Shown one piece after another: positions 9,843 through 21,843 of a stretch of 64,000 nt of DNA (position 1 is the first letter of the stretch; every line of letters begins with the position of its first letter). The stretch is from Boesenbergia rotunda (taxonomy: Eukaryota; Streptophyta; Magnoliopsida; Zingiberales; Zingiberaceae). The translations under genes and the position numbers were made by a program. A model generated the notes under the pieces. That model was not told where the DNA came from. It did not search any database and saw only the letters and a program-made list of their open reading frames with translations. The stretch lies in NCBI GenBank assembly GCA_024364735.1, contig JAGFNQ010000834.1, forward strand, positions 204,297 to 268,296, in the 5' to 3' direction.

Positions 9843-12800
9843 ATATTGTCGTGTCAATGCCTTAATAAATATATCAGCGATCTGACGGTTGGTGGAAATA
9901 TGAGGGAGAGAAATAATATGAGTGTCGAAGGCTTCACGAATAGAGTAATAATCCACTTCAATATGCTTAGTATGCTCATGATAAATAGGATTAGCAGCAA
10001 TCTAAATGACATTAGTGTTATCAGCATGAAGTGGAGTAGGAGTAGACTAAGAGAAACCAATTAAGCTTTGCTAGAAGACCACAAAGCCAAATAATCTTAG
10101 AACAAGTAGTAGACATAGCACATTATTCTGACTTTGTAGAAGATTTAGAAATACGATCTTGCTTCTTATTCTTCCAAGAAACCAAAGAATCACTGAGAAA
10201 CATACACCAATCTGTGATAGATCGGCAATCAGTGTCACTATAAGCAACAAGATAAAGAGAAGAATCACCTGGAAAAATAATCCACGATAAGGCGTCCCAC
10301 GAAGATATCGAATGATTAGATGAACAACAACTAAATGTAGATAACGGGGATTTGTCATGAATTGACTAACTTGTTAAACAGTAAAAGAAATGTCTGGTCA
10401 AGTAATAATCAAATAATTCAAGCTACCCATCAATTGTTGAAATATAATAGGATCAGAAAGAAGATTATTCTCCTCACAACAGTACTTTGTGTTTATTTCA
10501 AGTGGAGTAACTATAGTAGAAGCATCTTGGAGACTAACTAAATGAATCAAATCTTGTGTGTACTTATGTTGATGCAAAAAATACCAAAAGGATCAATATG
10601 AACCTCCAAACCCAAGAAACAAGTAAGAGTACCGAGATCCTTCATATGAAATGAAGCTTGAAGATATTGTTTCAAACGAGCAATTAAGACAGAATCAGTC
10701 CAAGTGATAACAATATCATCAACACAAATTAGGAGAATGACAATACTAGTACATGTCTTGAAAAGAAACAAAGATGAATCATATTAGCTATGCTTGAATG
10801 AAAATTGGAGCAAAGTGAATTTAAATTGAGCTTATTTTAACCCATATAGAGATTTCTTCAACTTGCAAACATCCAAAGAAGAGGAAGAAGATAAACTCAG
10901 CAGTGGAACCATGTAAATCTCTTCTTTGAGATCACCATGAAGAAACATATTCTTAATATCCATCTAATGAAGTGGTCATCCTTATGAAGTAGTAATTGAA
11001 ATAACCATTCAAATTGTTGATTTCTTGGTAATCGGAGCAAAAGCCTTGTCATATTGATGTCATACTCTTGTTTGTTACTCAAGATAACCAATCATGCCTT
11101 ATAGCTATCTAGAGTACCATATGAACGAAACTTGATAGACTAGACCCATTTATAGCCAATGACTTTAACATTTGGGGGTATAGAACATTATCCCAAGTGT
11201 GATTGTCCACAAGAGCTTGAAGTTCTTCCTCCATGGCTTTGCGCTAACAATCATGTTTAGCAGCCTCTGAATAACATGAAGAAATAGGAACTTAGACAAA
11301 GTAGTATGAAAAGATGTATGGGAAAAGTCGTACTGATCTGGTGGACGGGTGATTCTAGAAGAGCATCATGGAGTGACATGTGAAAGCTAATTGTCTATGA
11401 AAGAAGTAATTTAAACAAGTGCAGATGTCGGATCATGCTCAGAAAGTTGTAAAGTTGGGTGTTGTCATTGTTGATACACAAAGCTAGGCTTGATTCAGTC
11501 AAAAGTATTAGATATCATATCAAAATTAGGAAGGATAGATGGGTTTAACGAAGATTCAACAAGAGTAGAAAAGAAAGTTTGATTTTCAAAGAAAATAACA
11601 TGATGAGAGATACAAAACCTGTTAGAATATGGATCATAGCAAACATAACCTTTATGTGAAATACTACATCCCATAAAAGCACATTTAACAGATTAAGCAG
11701 AAAGTTTATAGCGTTCATGAGGTGACAACTGAATAAAGTAAGTACAACAAAAAATATACATGCCAAGATAGTTGAGATGTTTATGAAAAAGACGATAATA
11801 TGGAGATTCAAAATTCAAGACACGTGCAGGTAAGAGATTAATTAAATAAACTATTGTAGATAAGACTTCAACCTAGAATTTAGATCAAACAAAAGCTTCA
11901 ATTAATAAAGTCCGAACAACATCTAACAAATGTCAGTTTTTATGTTCAACAACATCATTCTGCTGAGGTGTATATGGACAAGAGCATTCGGGAGTAATAC
12001 CTTTTTATTGGAGAAAATCATGAAATTCATAAGCAATATATTCGCCTCCAGAATCATACCTTAACATTTTGATTTTTGAAAAAATTAGGTCACAATATAC
12101 GCTACAAATGTCTTAAAGACAATAAAATCGTCAGATTTAGAATGAAAGAAATAAATCCAGATATAATTATTGTAATCTTCAATGAATGTGACAAAGTATT
12201 TGTAATTGACATGAGATATAACAGGAGTAATATCCCACACATCACTATGAATCATATCAAGATAACTTTTTGCATGACTACCATGAGAAGGAAAAGAAAG
12301 AGACTTACTTTTACTCAATTTACATGTAGAGCAATCAAAGGAAAGATGAAATGAAAAATTATCTTTATTGCCCAAGAAACCAGAATTTATTAAATGAGAT
12401 GAGGCAATAGAATTAAGATACCTAAATGTCTATGTCATATTTAACTTGTTCAATTTATAGTATAATAAGCTAAAGAAACAAAATTAGGTATGGAAAAGTG
12501 TAAAGGAAATAAACGTCCAACTTTAGGCCCTTTTGCTAGTATCTTCCCCGACACCTGATCATGCACAACACAACCATCACGAGAAAATTGAACATCATTG
12601 TCATTATCAATCAATTGTTCTATTGAATTGAGACTAGTAGAAAGCTCAGGAGATATCAAAATATTTTTGATTGAAGAATTAATATCCCCAATAACATGAA
12701 TACGTAACTTACTACCATTAGTAATTTGAATATTTCCATGATTATTTTTAATATTGCTAAGCGTCTCAAGAGAAATGGTCATATGATTGGATGTGTCAGA

Positions 12801-13857
12801 ATCCATAAGCCGAGATAAAGTTGTCAGTGTAGTATATTTACCTTGAAGTCTTAAGGCTTAAAAGGCTTTAGTAATCTCTATTGAATCATTTCAAGAGTAA
12901 GTATTGAACCAATTACTTGACTAGTAATAACAGCGTGATTAGCATGATAGCTCTGAGGATGAGTAGGATATTTTTTGATAATATGCCCTGACTTCTTACA
13001 ATAATTATAATATTTCTTTGAACAGTTAACAACAATATGTCCATATTCCTTACAGTTATAGCAATGAACTTATTGCATGTCTTTACCCTTTCCTTTCCCT
13101 TGAACTGCATAAGCAATTGCATTATTATATATTAATTTAGTTTTATTAGAAAATTATTTGTGTTGTAAGACGCTGCTCTTCATGAAGCAACTCTCGAAAA
13201 CACACATCCAGAGAAGGAGAAGGAGCACGATTCATCAAATTAGAGTGGGTTGCCTCATATTCAAGAGGTAATATCATCAAAAGATTTTGCTCGCTTTGTT
13301 CATGCACCTCTTAAACCACAAAAAAAGAGTGGGCTAGTACTTTGGCATAAATTATGTTAACATATTCAATCCATAAGTTCTGAAAACCAAAAAAGTAATC
13401 TTGAATAGAAAGATCACCCTGAGAGTAACTAACAATCTCGTATTCTAATTGAAAATGTTTGGCTATATTGTCTTGACAATAAACATTCTTCAAATACTCC
13501 CACGTACTTTTAGCTATCTTATATGCTCTCAGATTAGGAACAAGAAGTTGGTCAATAGATCCTTAAATTCATGTCATTACTCTAACATCCTTGACTTCAC
13601 ACTAAGCCAATTTAGAAACTTCAATAGGTACTGTTGGATCACTACTATCGATGTGACCTCATAGTTCTTTTCCTATAACAAACAAACAAAACTAAAATTC
13701 CCAAGTGCAACAAGAAGGGCTGAAAATCAACCGACCGAAGAGTCCAAAAGCTTAGATTGAAATAATACCACTTAGGAATTTTAGAAATATTTCTAAAATA
13801 AAAATCTAGACTTCTCAAGAAGACACTCTCAAATTATGAAGGATGACTCTGATTCCA
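9843..13857 (-). pseudogene. Decayed Copia gag-pol
   Basis: Reading the - strand from right to left gives the normal Copia order. A primer binding site (TGGAATCAGAGTCATCC) lies at 13841-13857 and gag at about 13140-13660. Two CCHC-like zinc knuckles lie at 12930-13090, and a protease region at 12450-12810 has DSDTSN in place of DSGAS. Integrase is at about 11550-12380 (CSTCK, HSDVW, YFVTFIEDY). Reverse transcriptase is at 10550-11090 (QMDV-like, VDDIVIT, FHMKDLG). RNase H runs down to a stop near 9843. Many frameshifts and stops make it a pseudogene. The 3' LTR is missing; the 5' LTR is at 13858-14177. Confidence 0.85.
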
Positions 13858-14177
13858 TGTCAATTGGATTGAATACCCTCACTATGGGAGTTCTTCTCAT
13901 TATATAGAAAATGTTAGTCATTTATAAAAAAAATATAAAATAGATTTTTAGCCATAAATCCAGGCTGATTTCTAATAATCTATCTAAATCAATCTGTCTA
14001 AATCAAGAAGGTATAACTATACTATTAATTACAGTATGTTTACAACTAAAGAAGTTAAGGCCATAATATATTTATGGCTATTAATTAAGACTCGATATAT
14101 ATTGTCATATAAGCTTCATCCTTGATATATGTTGTCATAATTAAGGTTTGATATATGTTATCATATATGTTGTTACA
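13858..14177 (-). repeat. 5' LTR of the decayed - strand Copia
   Basis: On the - strand this 320-bp AT-rich segment starts TGTAACAAC and ends TTGACA, directly next to the primer binding site at 13841-13857. It contains several degenerate copies of a 'gatatatgttgtcata' word at 14090-14177. After it, Copia-LTR sequence homologous to 1131-1488 begins, which suggests this element inserted into the older + strand element. Confidence 0.65.
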
Positions 14178-14475
14178 TAGTATTTATGGGTTTGGCTTCC
14201 GTTGCATTAGGGTACTCCTGACCATTCTCTTTGCTCTCCATTGGTAAAGAGATTTCGGAGTCGTCATCCTAATTCCTCTGGAAGACCAGCCCCCTTCTAC
14301 TTCTTCTTCCACAGGATTTCACAATGGAGAGTATTATAAGAAGATCTATAATAATTTCGTTACATTCAGGTTTTTCATAAAATTCAATTTCTATATTTAT
14401 TTTCTACCATGATTCTCAATGAAACTAGATCCTTATTTTGTATTTCTTACACTTCTAGCATAACGACCAGGGGGT
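14178..14475 (+). repeat. Copia-type LTR remnant (3' copy, matches 1131-1488)
   Basis: This is similar in order and orientation to 1131-1440, for example 'ctctccattggtaaagagattt', 'gaagaccagcccccttct' and 'gaaactagatcc'. The match stops near 14475. A possible continuation ('aagatctgaca', 20111-20121) lies beyond LTR copy A, which would mean copy A split this LTR. The stretch 14476-14546 is not explained. Confidence 0.5.
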
Positions 14476-16042
14476 CCATCCCCAGGAGGTGATGACTTGG
14501 ATTTTCGACTTCATTATGCGTCTGTTGTCTGTATACTTACATGAACTATCACGCCCCCAGAGGCTCTGCTTGCTCGGAAATTGGGCAGCATCTCCCCTGT
14601 ATGGCGGACAAGTTGAGACATTTTATAGATAACTCTCAACACATTTGATGGCCCATACATTACAAATATAAAATAAGCTCACAACCACGCAGTTAATATC
14701 GAAATAAAAGAGAGTATATATTTATAAATAAAACTCAATCCATGGTGATTAATAATAAGACCATATAAGCATGAATGAACGAATTAAAAATTGCTAAACA
14801 ATAAAATATAAGACCCCTGAACTGGTAACATCACTCTAATAACGAAAATGCGGAAATAACAGAAGTGCAGAAATGAAGTAACTCCGAAAAAATAAACTAA
14901 GCACTGAAACAAACTCCAAAACAATCGACGCGGTGGGACTGACAACTGGATCCTCTCCTGGCTCCAGGTAATGCACCTATCTGCTACCTGAAACAAAAGT
15001 AGATGGTGGGGGTGGTGAGTCCGAGTAGACTCTGCGGGTATAAGAGTAGATAAAAGCATGACATCGTAAAAGAAACAACAGTGTACAGTCTCTAGGAAAC
15101 AGAATAATAACTAAGCATGTATGAAACACAGTGATAACATAATATCAAAACATACGTGCATGTCAACCAAATGCAACAATCATAGCTTATATAAATACAA
15201 CAAACACAAGAAAATGTATAATGCAAAAAATGCATATGATGCAATGACATGTGTCACCCCTGACGCCAGTCAAGCCTCCAACACATCACATCTGTGTGGC
15301 CGAGTGGGTAGGGTTGTGATAACTGTACGCACTTCAACGAATACCACTAGTATATGTGTTTGAGTGGACAGGATGTTGGGGAGCCAACTACTCTAAAAAT
15401 CCCAGGAAAAAGAGAGAATCACTAAAAGCTCTGATATCCCTCGGAAACAACGGTGAGGGTGTCAACTGCTTGTCTACAACTCTAACATCCACTGCACATG
15501 AGTGTCGAGTGTGATATAACAGGATAGTTGCTCGCACTCTAGCAACTACCACGATGAGTGGTTGAGTGGTAAAGCAACTAAATGACTGACAACGACTTAA
15601 CCATATGGAAGCCAATACTCATCAGCATGCAACTGTGCAGATATGGTACATGATACTAAATGCACAATCTACCAAAATACCAACGATGCAACCATACAAT
15701 AAATAAAAATCAAAATCACCAAACATGCAACTAAACTACTAGGTAGGGTATTTCTAATGTCAACCAACCCTAGCTGTGTTTAATGATAACATCTAAGTAC
15801 TCACGTACAAATGGTACTTTACAGAATATAAAATCAACTAGGAGACTATACGAATATAAAATATGATTAGCTTGAAGATTAAGCAAAGAAAGTATCAACG
15901 AAGGATATCAACAAAATGAGGAACAGGATCAAGCAGTCCTATTTAGAAATCAAACAACCATGCATTTAAGATAAATTATCTACAACAATACAAAGGAGAA
16001 GTACCCCGCCTTTATCGTAGATCGTTCAGAAAAGACCCCACC

Positions 16043-18806
16043 TGTCACGCCCCATGGAGATGCCCATCCGATACTGACCGGACTGCTACTCCCTCGACCC
16101 GGCGGACAATCCGGAAACCTAATCTCTACAACTCTTTCAGCTCGCCTGTACCGCAGCCTATAGGGCTGGAACAAGCCACTGAATGAAAAAAAATGAATAC
16201 GACGACAAAAGCTGCATAACGGTACGACTTACGACAAAACCAAATGAAACAAAGACCTCTATGACATACAAAAGTACAACTATACCACCGTGCAAAATGA
16301 CACAACAGAAGACAGATACAACAGCGGAAATGAAAAGATAAAATGAACAGAAAAAGGGTACCAACATGTACCGCCATCAAAATACAAGGACAACCTCGAA
16401 ATCGTCTCGAAAATACTCGAACTGGAGCAGGTTGCCGGGCACTCCAGTTGATCATCCTGAAAGGGGGAAAAACAAGACTAACGGGTTGAGTCCAAAGAAC
16501 TCAGCGAATACAGACCAATATACATAGGAAGCTATACTAGCAGTAAGGCACCATCTATCACAAACTGAAGAAAGATGCAATAGTAGAAAAGAAAATGCAA
16601 AACTGAACCACTGAAAGGAAGTACATACCTGTGCCGATCCAAAACCTAACAATATGCATGTCAACCAAATGCAGCAATCAAGTGCAGTAAACACAACTAA
16701 ATGCAGAAATGCATAGCATGCTCATGATGCAACATGGGTCACTCTTGACGCCAGTCGGCCACCGTCACATCTATGCGAAATCGAGTGGGTAGGGCTCTAA
16801 CCAGGTCCTCCCTCCACTTAGACGGCCACTGTCGCGCATCACGCGAAATCGAATGAGCAGGGTCTTGAACCGGAATGTACTTCGCACTAGGGAAAAGTAA
16901 CGCTCCCACATCCCTAACTATCTCCAGACAGAATAGGAGACCTGTCGCAGTGTCGTGGTCTATAATCCACTAACGAAGAGTGGAACTGAGACTACACGAC
17001 AGGTCATGTGGCAAGTCTGATGACCCGTCTCAACCACCAGGGAGTTAAAGGTCGCCTACATATGCCCCTACACTAGTAGCAAGTCCGACGACCCATCTCA
17101 ACCTCCAGGGAGTCAAAGGTCGCTCACCTATGCTACGTGCAATGATGATGCATGTCGCTATCCCATGCATCACCCACTATCTAACCCTACTGTTACTTAC
17201 ATGATATGTAGTAGTCCAGATAACCGGTATGCACCATAACCTAAACTCTAACGCAAGGTATAAGGTAAGTAGTACATAGAATCAATCCACGTAGTAATAA
17301 AGAATAGTAAGCAGTAAAATTAAACATATACAACTACCGAAAGAAATAGTACCGAAACAAAACTAACAGGTATCCCTACTGCTCTCTATATCTAACTATC
17401 CATAAGAGACGATTATATCTAATAAAGATATAGTCAAAAGTACCCGCCTCGATGTGAAGAAGTCCGAGCGACGAGAACCCCCCGTCTAAAATTAAATCCG
17501 TGACAAGTGAACTTGGTCAATGCCCTACATCAAAGACTCAACTTAGCTACTTATACCTTTAATAATTTAGCTAAGTTACACACCAAGTATAATTGAAATT
17601 AATTCCAATGGCCAACCCCACACCAAAACAGTGGTTCATGACACCATCTCCTGATCATTAGGACTAACTTAAAACCTACTTCCAAAACCCTCCAAATTAA
17701 ACTAACTCAATCCACTATCAAGAACACCAAGAGTAATCATCGATTGAGTTCCTCAAGAAGAACAAAACACCAAGAGTAATCACCCATGGACCATGCCAAT
17801 TCCTACAGCAAGACTCATAAGCCCTCATCAAACTCAAGCCCACGCTGCAATGTACTCACACCCAAAAAAAATCGAACTGAACAGAGAACACAAAAGGAAC
17901 AGATCAAAACCCTTGCACGTTGGCAAACAAACCACATACAATCTAAAGTCCTAGCTCTCATCGATCTACAATAAAAACAAAACAACAAGAATTCCCACCA
18001 ATCCAAAAACAAAACTGAACCACACTCACAGCAATCAAACTCACAGCATCAAAAGGAAACCCAAACTAAAACCAATTCCAATTACACACCATCCAGATCC
18101 AGCATGAATTCAAAAACATCCAAGTTTAGTAGCTACTAAATCCAAATACGAAGCTTACCTTCAATCAGAACCAACGATCGCGCGATCTAGCCCAACTGAA
18201 GCTAGCGTGAAAAACCCCAATAGAAATGGCCACAACCCTGCTCTAGCAAACCAAGAACGATCTTCCCTTCCAGAGGAACTCCAAATCAGAGATCACCCAA
18301 TTCTTGAAACGAAACAAGAAAAGAAATCAGAGACCAAACCAATCAACCCAGATCTGCCCGATCAAAGAAGAAAGAGGAGGTAGAAGAAAACCTACCCGAG
18401 AGTCCCTAGTGGTGAGCCCTTGCGGAGAGGAAGCCCGATCACCGACGTTGGCTTGCAACCACCACGCGCTACTGCTCAGATCACCCAGCTAGCGAGGTGA
18501 AATGCCACCCCCCCCCCCCCCCCCCCCCCCCCCCCTCGGAAGAGAACCTCGGAACCTCCGACACCAACGGAAGGGAAGAGGAAGAGAACTGGAAGAGAAA
18601 GAGAAGCAGGAAGAAGAAGAGAACTGGAGTCGTGTGCCCTAGCTCGCGATCGCGATCGGCGAAAACTCTGCGAGGAGAGGGAAAAAGGAGAGTAAATATG
18701 AAAAACCATTTTGTAGAAAAGCCCTCAGATTTCAACTTTCCACACGCAAGCCCTTAAGTTTGGGTAAACTCACCTTCTAGCCCTTCAAATTTCCCATTTT
18801 TTAACA
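16043..18806 (-). mobile_element. Solo LTR copy B (2764 bp), same long-LTR family
   Basis: It begins TGTCACGCCCC and ends TTAACA, and is flanked by an exact 5-bp duplication CCACC (16038-16042 and 18807-18811). Read on the - strand it has the family layout: GC-rich leader (about 18380-18660), long AT/CA-rich middle, acceptor-like 'cccttttcaggatgatca' at about 16440-16460, and a 3' end resembling the others. No interior or second LTR remains, so it is a solo LTR. It inserted into copy A. The open frame at 16126-16455 reads through the post-acceptor part and is not conserved in the LARD LTR. Confidence 0.85.
18508..18535 (+). repeat. Poly-C tract (28 C)
   Basis: An uninterrupted run of 28 C lies in the GC-rich leader of solo LTR B. 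The true length is uncertain because sequencing and assembly of such a homopolymer is error-prone. It produces proline-rich or glycine-rich open frames in several phases that are not genes. Confidence 0.9.
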
Positions 18807-20121
18807 CCACCTCCAGATTCTCGTATCAAATCCGGATCCTGTTTCAAAGACATAATTTTAGCTATTTATAAAATTAAACAAATAACTTAACAAGATACTA
18901 AACATAATTAGGTTAAATCATAATTATAACGGTCATTTTATTAAATGTAAAACAATAAGATGTTCATTCCTAACCAATTATGTTTAATTTTCTAAGCACC
19001 AACATCCATAAGCCTAATGGATAAAGCTTAACAAAACAATATCAGAAACCTCAACTCAACTAGCGAACAGAATTATTTCATCTCTAACAATCTAACACAG
19101 CTTTCCCAATCCAAAATAGAATAGGATAGTTTTTGCAAACTGAATCACACTCAAAATAATTGCACATCTAGCCAGCAAGATTCTCAATAAAGGCACAACA
19201 AATAATGACTTTTAATAGAAGGAAAATACTAACATATTAAAAGCAATGTGCCACTTAACTATAATGGAAGCAAAGAGATATATCATTTTGAACAAAGTTA
19301 GCCTAGACCTCTCTTATTTCTACTGATCAATACCAACTCCACCCATTTACACCACAGCCACAAAAACCTCACGGCATCAAGAGAAAAACCACAACAAATC
19401 ATCTAAACTTTCCCATAACTTGCACTCAAAAATCAAAAGCAAACTAAACGAACTATGTACATATTCCACTATTGTCTATCACTAATCCTATTTATTACCG
19501 GTTCCTCAATATAGGAAGAAAGATCGCCGATCGCTGTGGCTGCGGCCTCGGCTGGCTCGCGTGAGGGTGGCAGCGCGTTCAGGGAGACGACACAGAATGA
19601 TGTCTCGTTTGTGCGCGCCGAAGAAAATGAAGAAGAAGAAATAGTAGTAGTAGTAGTAGTAGCAGTAGAAGGTGACGCTGTGATAGGGGAAATCGCTCAC
19701 GCGGTGGTTTGGCGTCGGGGCAGAGTCGAAGGTAGAAGTCACGAAAGAGAGGAAAACAAAGAAGGAGGAGAAGAAGAGGAGAGGTTAGGGCAGCATTGAG
19801 GAACGGCTTGTGCTCGCTCGGGAAACTGCTGCGGCATCGGGGACGATCATAGGATGATTAAAGAGAGAAAATTTAGGGGTTTTATGATTTTTGGCATTTT
19901 ACAAAAAGGTCTCTCTAATTTGGTTAATTCTAACTACACCCTTAGTTTCGATTTCTAAGCATTTTAGCCCCCTTTAAATCTCTGCTATTTAACATGAACC
20001 TCTCTCCATATCCGTGGGACCGATTCTAAGGTAGCCGTTAAGATAGCGGATTTATTTTTCTATTATTTATATATAAGCTCTGGTATGATTTTAGAATTTA
20101 TGTTATTTACAAGATCTGACA

Positions 20122-20254
20122 ATTAACACCCTAATTATTGCGCATCCGTTAAACGTACGTAGGGTTGAGTCATTTGAGAATCCGTCTATTATTAAAGAAT
20201 TGTCAATCATAGCATCCAAACATCAGATCTCTCGTTCCTAACAAGTATAAAGGG
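20122..20254. other. Spacer, nothing recognised
   Basis: Short AT-rich sequence between LTR copy A and the SINE group. No coding or repeat feature was recognised. Confidence 0.4.
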
Positions 20255-20745
20255 TTAATGAGGTTTTTTCAACCTCGGGTGATCGGTCCGACTCCACAGA
20301 AGTTTTCCATCTGCCGCTAGGATAAATCGGGAAGCACTCGTGGCAGACGATCTAGAAGCCCAGCGTCCTAGGATTCACACCCCAATTAGAGAAAAAATTT
20401 CTACAAATAGGTCGTAGCTGGGATCGAACTCCGGATGTATGAGATAGTGACTAGTCGTCCTACCGCTACACCATAGCCCTGGGGGTCATGGTGCAGCGGT
20501 AGGGCGACTACCCGCTATCCTAGACATCCGCTGTTCGATCCCTAGCTATGGCGTATTTTGCCTCCGGGGCTATGGTGCAGCGGTAGGGCGACTAGTCGAT
20601 ATCCTAGGCATCTGCGGTTCGATCCCCAGTTACGACGTATTTGTAGGAATTTTTTTCCAAATGGGACGTGAACCTTAGGACGCTGGACTTCTAGATCATT
20701 TACTATGAGCGTTTCTCGATTTACCCTAGTGACCGATGGATTCAT
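20255..20745. mobile_element. Head-to-head group of tRNA-derived SINEs
   Basis: Three related units are visible. On the - strand, 20255-20478 is one SINE with its tRNA-like head at the right end ('gctgggatcgaactc', 'ctaccgctacaccat'). On the + strand, 20480-20561 is a truncated head with box-A-like 'tggtgcagcggtagg' and box-B-like 'gctgttcgatccc'. On the + strand, 20562-20745 is a fuller copy with box B 'gcggttcgatcccc' and the same body in reverse. These are pol III promoter elements of the tRNA-derived SINE type (Au-like in my judgement). Further antisense fragments of the family lie at 41577-41745 and about 63895-63990. Confidence 0.82.
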
Positions 20746-20905
20746 TGTAATTAATTAAACTGTTTTCGGTGATAACAATAAATCCTCAACCACGGAACGT
20801 GGAAGAAATGGGAAAAAAAATCAAAAAGGAAATGGAAAACGCAGTAGACTAGCTCACAGCTGCCGTGGTTGTGAATTGTGGCTTTTGCAGCTTCAGAGTC
20901 GTTGC

Positions 20906-21686
20906 TGTTGGATATGATTTTGATGCCATTGATCGTTGAAAGTCAAGTTTGACTTCAAAATTGAAATCTACGTTTTGCGTAGATAAATCTGGACTATTTA
21001 TTTGCTCAAAACCGAATAAGGGTGAATGAGAAATTAATTGTTCAAGATACGCTCAATGGTGGCCGTTGGATCAAAGATCTGGACAGATCGCAAGAAGGTG
21101 CGATCTGGAGCGTCGGATCAAAGATCTGAATGTGAAGAGGGAGAATGGATCTGAGGCCTCGGATTAAATGTTCTAATCTGATGGCCGAGATCAAGATGGA
21201 TCTGAAGAGTTATAACTCTTCAGATCAAGGGACGAGATTAAATGACCTTTAAAGGGTTATGAACTGATGGTTCGGATCAGTCCTCGCCAAGAGTCACTTG
21301 CCTCTTCACCTACTATATAAAGGATCCCTCCTTTGGAAATATTCATTCATTCAATCATTTGAAGCATTCAAGCATCTAAGCATTAGAGAGCTCATCTTCT
21401 GCATCGAGAGTCCGAAAATCCTACGGAAAGGTTCGCCGGTCTCGGAATTTGAAGTGCTACTATTCCGAGACGACGTCGTTGTATCTTGGGAACGAATTGC
21501 TGCTATCCGTGAGCACCGTAGCGGAGCAATATCGTTTTACGGAAATAGTGTCCAACACTAGCCTCGACGTAAACAAATTCAGTTTGCTACCTCCCGGCAG
21601 CAACCTCCCGGAAGTTCCGACGGTCGAGTAAAATCGACTAAGTCAAATACCGCGGAGATTACAAAAAGGTCACAGGACCGCCAACA
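20906..21686 (+). repeat. 5' LTR of the complete Copia
   Basis: 781 bp, TG...CA. A TATA-like 'ctactatataaagga' at about 21309-21323 and repeated 'gatcaaagatctg' words lie upstream of the presumed transcript start. The LTR is the same length as the 3' copy. Confidence 0.95.
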
Positions 21687-21724
21687 ATCGTAAAACGATA
21701 TTGGTGCAATTATTATAAAATAAT

Positions 21725-21798
21725 TGACGTCAAGAGGATTCGAACTGGAGACCTCTTTTATGTTAATTTAGGTGGTAACTAACTACACCACCACACCA
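21725..21798 (-). pseudogene. tRNA-Val(AAC)-like sequence in the Copia leader
   Basis: Read on the - strand this has a D-arm/box-A match 'tggtgtagttagttacc', an anticodon-arm region with 'ttaac' at the position of an AAC anticodon, and 'ggtctccagttcgaatcc' covering variable loop and T-arm (box B with one mismatch). These agree with my recollection of plant tRNA-Val. The acceptor stem does not pair well and bases have been lost, so it is not a functional tRNA. Its 3' end points toward the 5' LTR. Confidence 0.6.
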
Positions 21799-21843
21799 AG
21801 TTGAGAAAATCTGCTCTACAATAAAGTTATTCAGCAAACTGAT

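Larger units (their letters stand above)
14547..20111 (-). mobile_element. Long LTR copy A, split by copy B
   Basis: The left part (14547-16042) starts 'tatcacgccccc' with 'agcatctcccctgt' and 'ggcggacaa', as in the LARD LTR. It continues through 'gcatgtcaaccaaatgcaacaatc' and a 'gtcacccctgacgcc' block. The right part (18812-20111) resumes with 'caaagacataattttagctat' and a GC-rich leader at 19520-19830, and ends 'ttatttaca', parallel to the LARD LTR end. The homologous order is continuous only if 16043-18811 is removed. No clean target-site duplication was found for copy A, so its outer ends are approximate. Confidence 0.6.

Noticed and set aside
18497..18757. Proline-rich open frame over the C-tract
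   Set aside because: It is created by a 28-base homopolymer in an LTR leader, and the opposite strand gives an equally long glycine-rich frame.
16043..18806. Left and right halves of copies A and B as one very long LTR
   Set aside because: An exact CCACC duplication and a duplicated LTR start at 16043 show that B is a separate insertion in A.
20480..20640. Two adjacent functional tRNA genes
   Set aside because: Box A and box B are present, but the acceptor stems do not pair and the sequences continue into SINE bodies.
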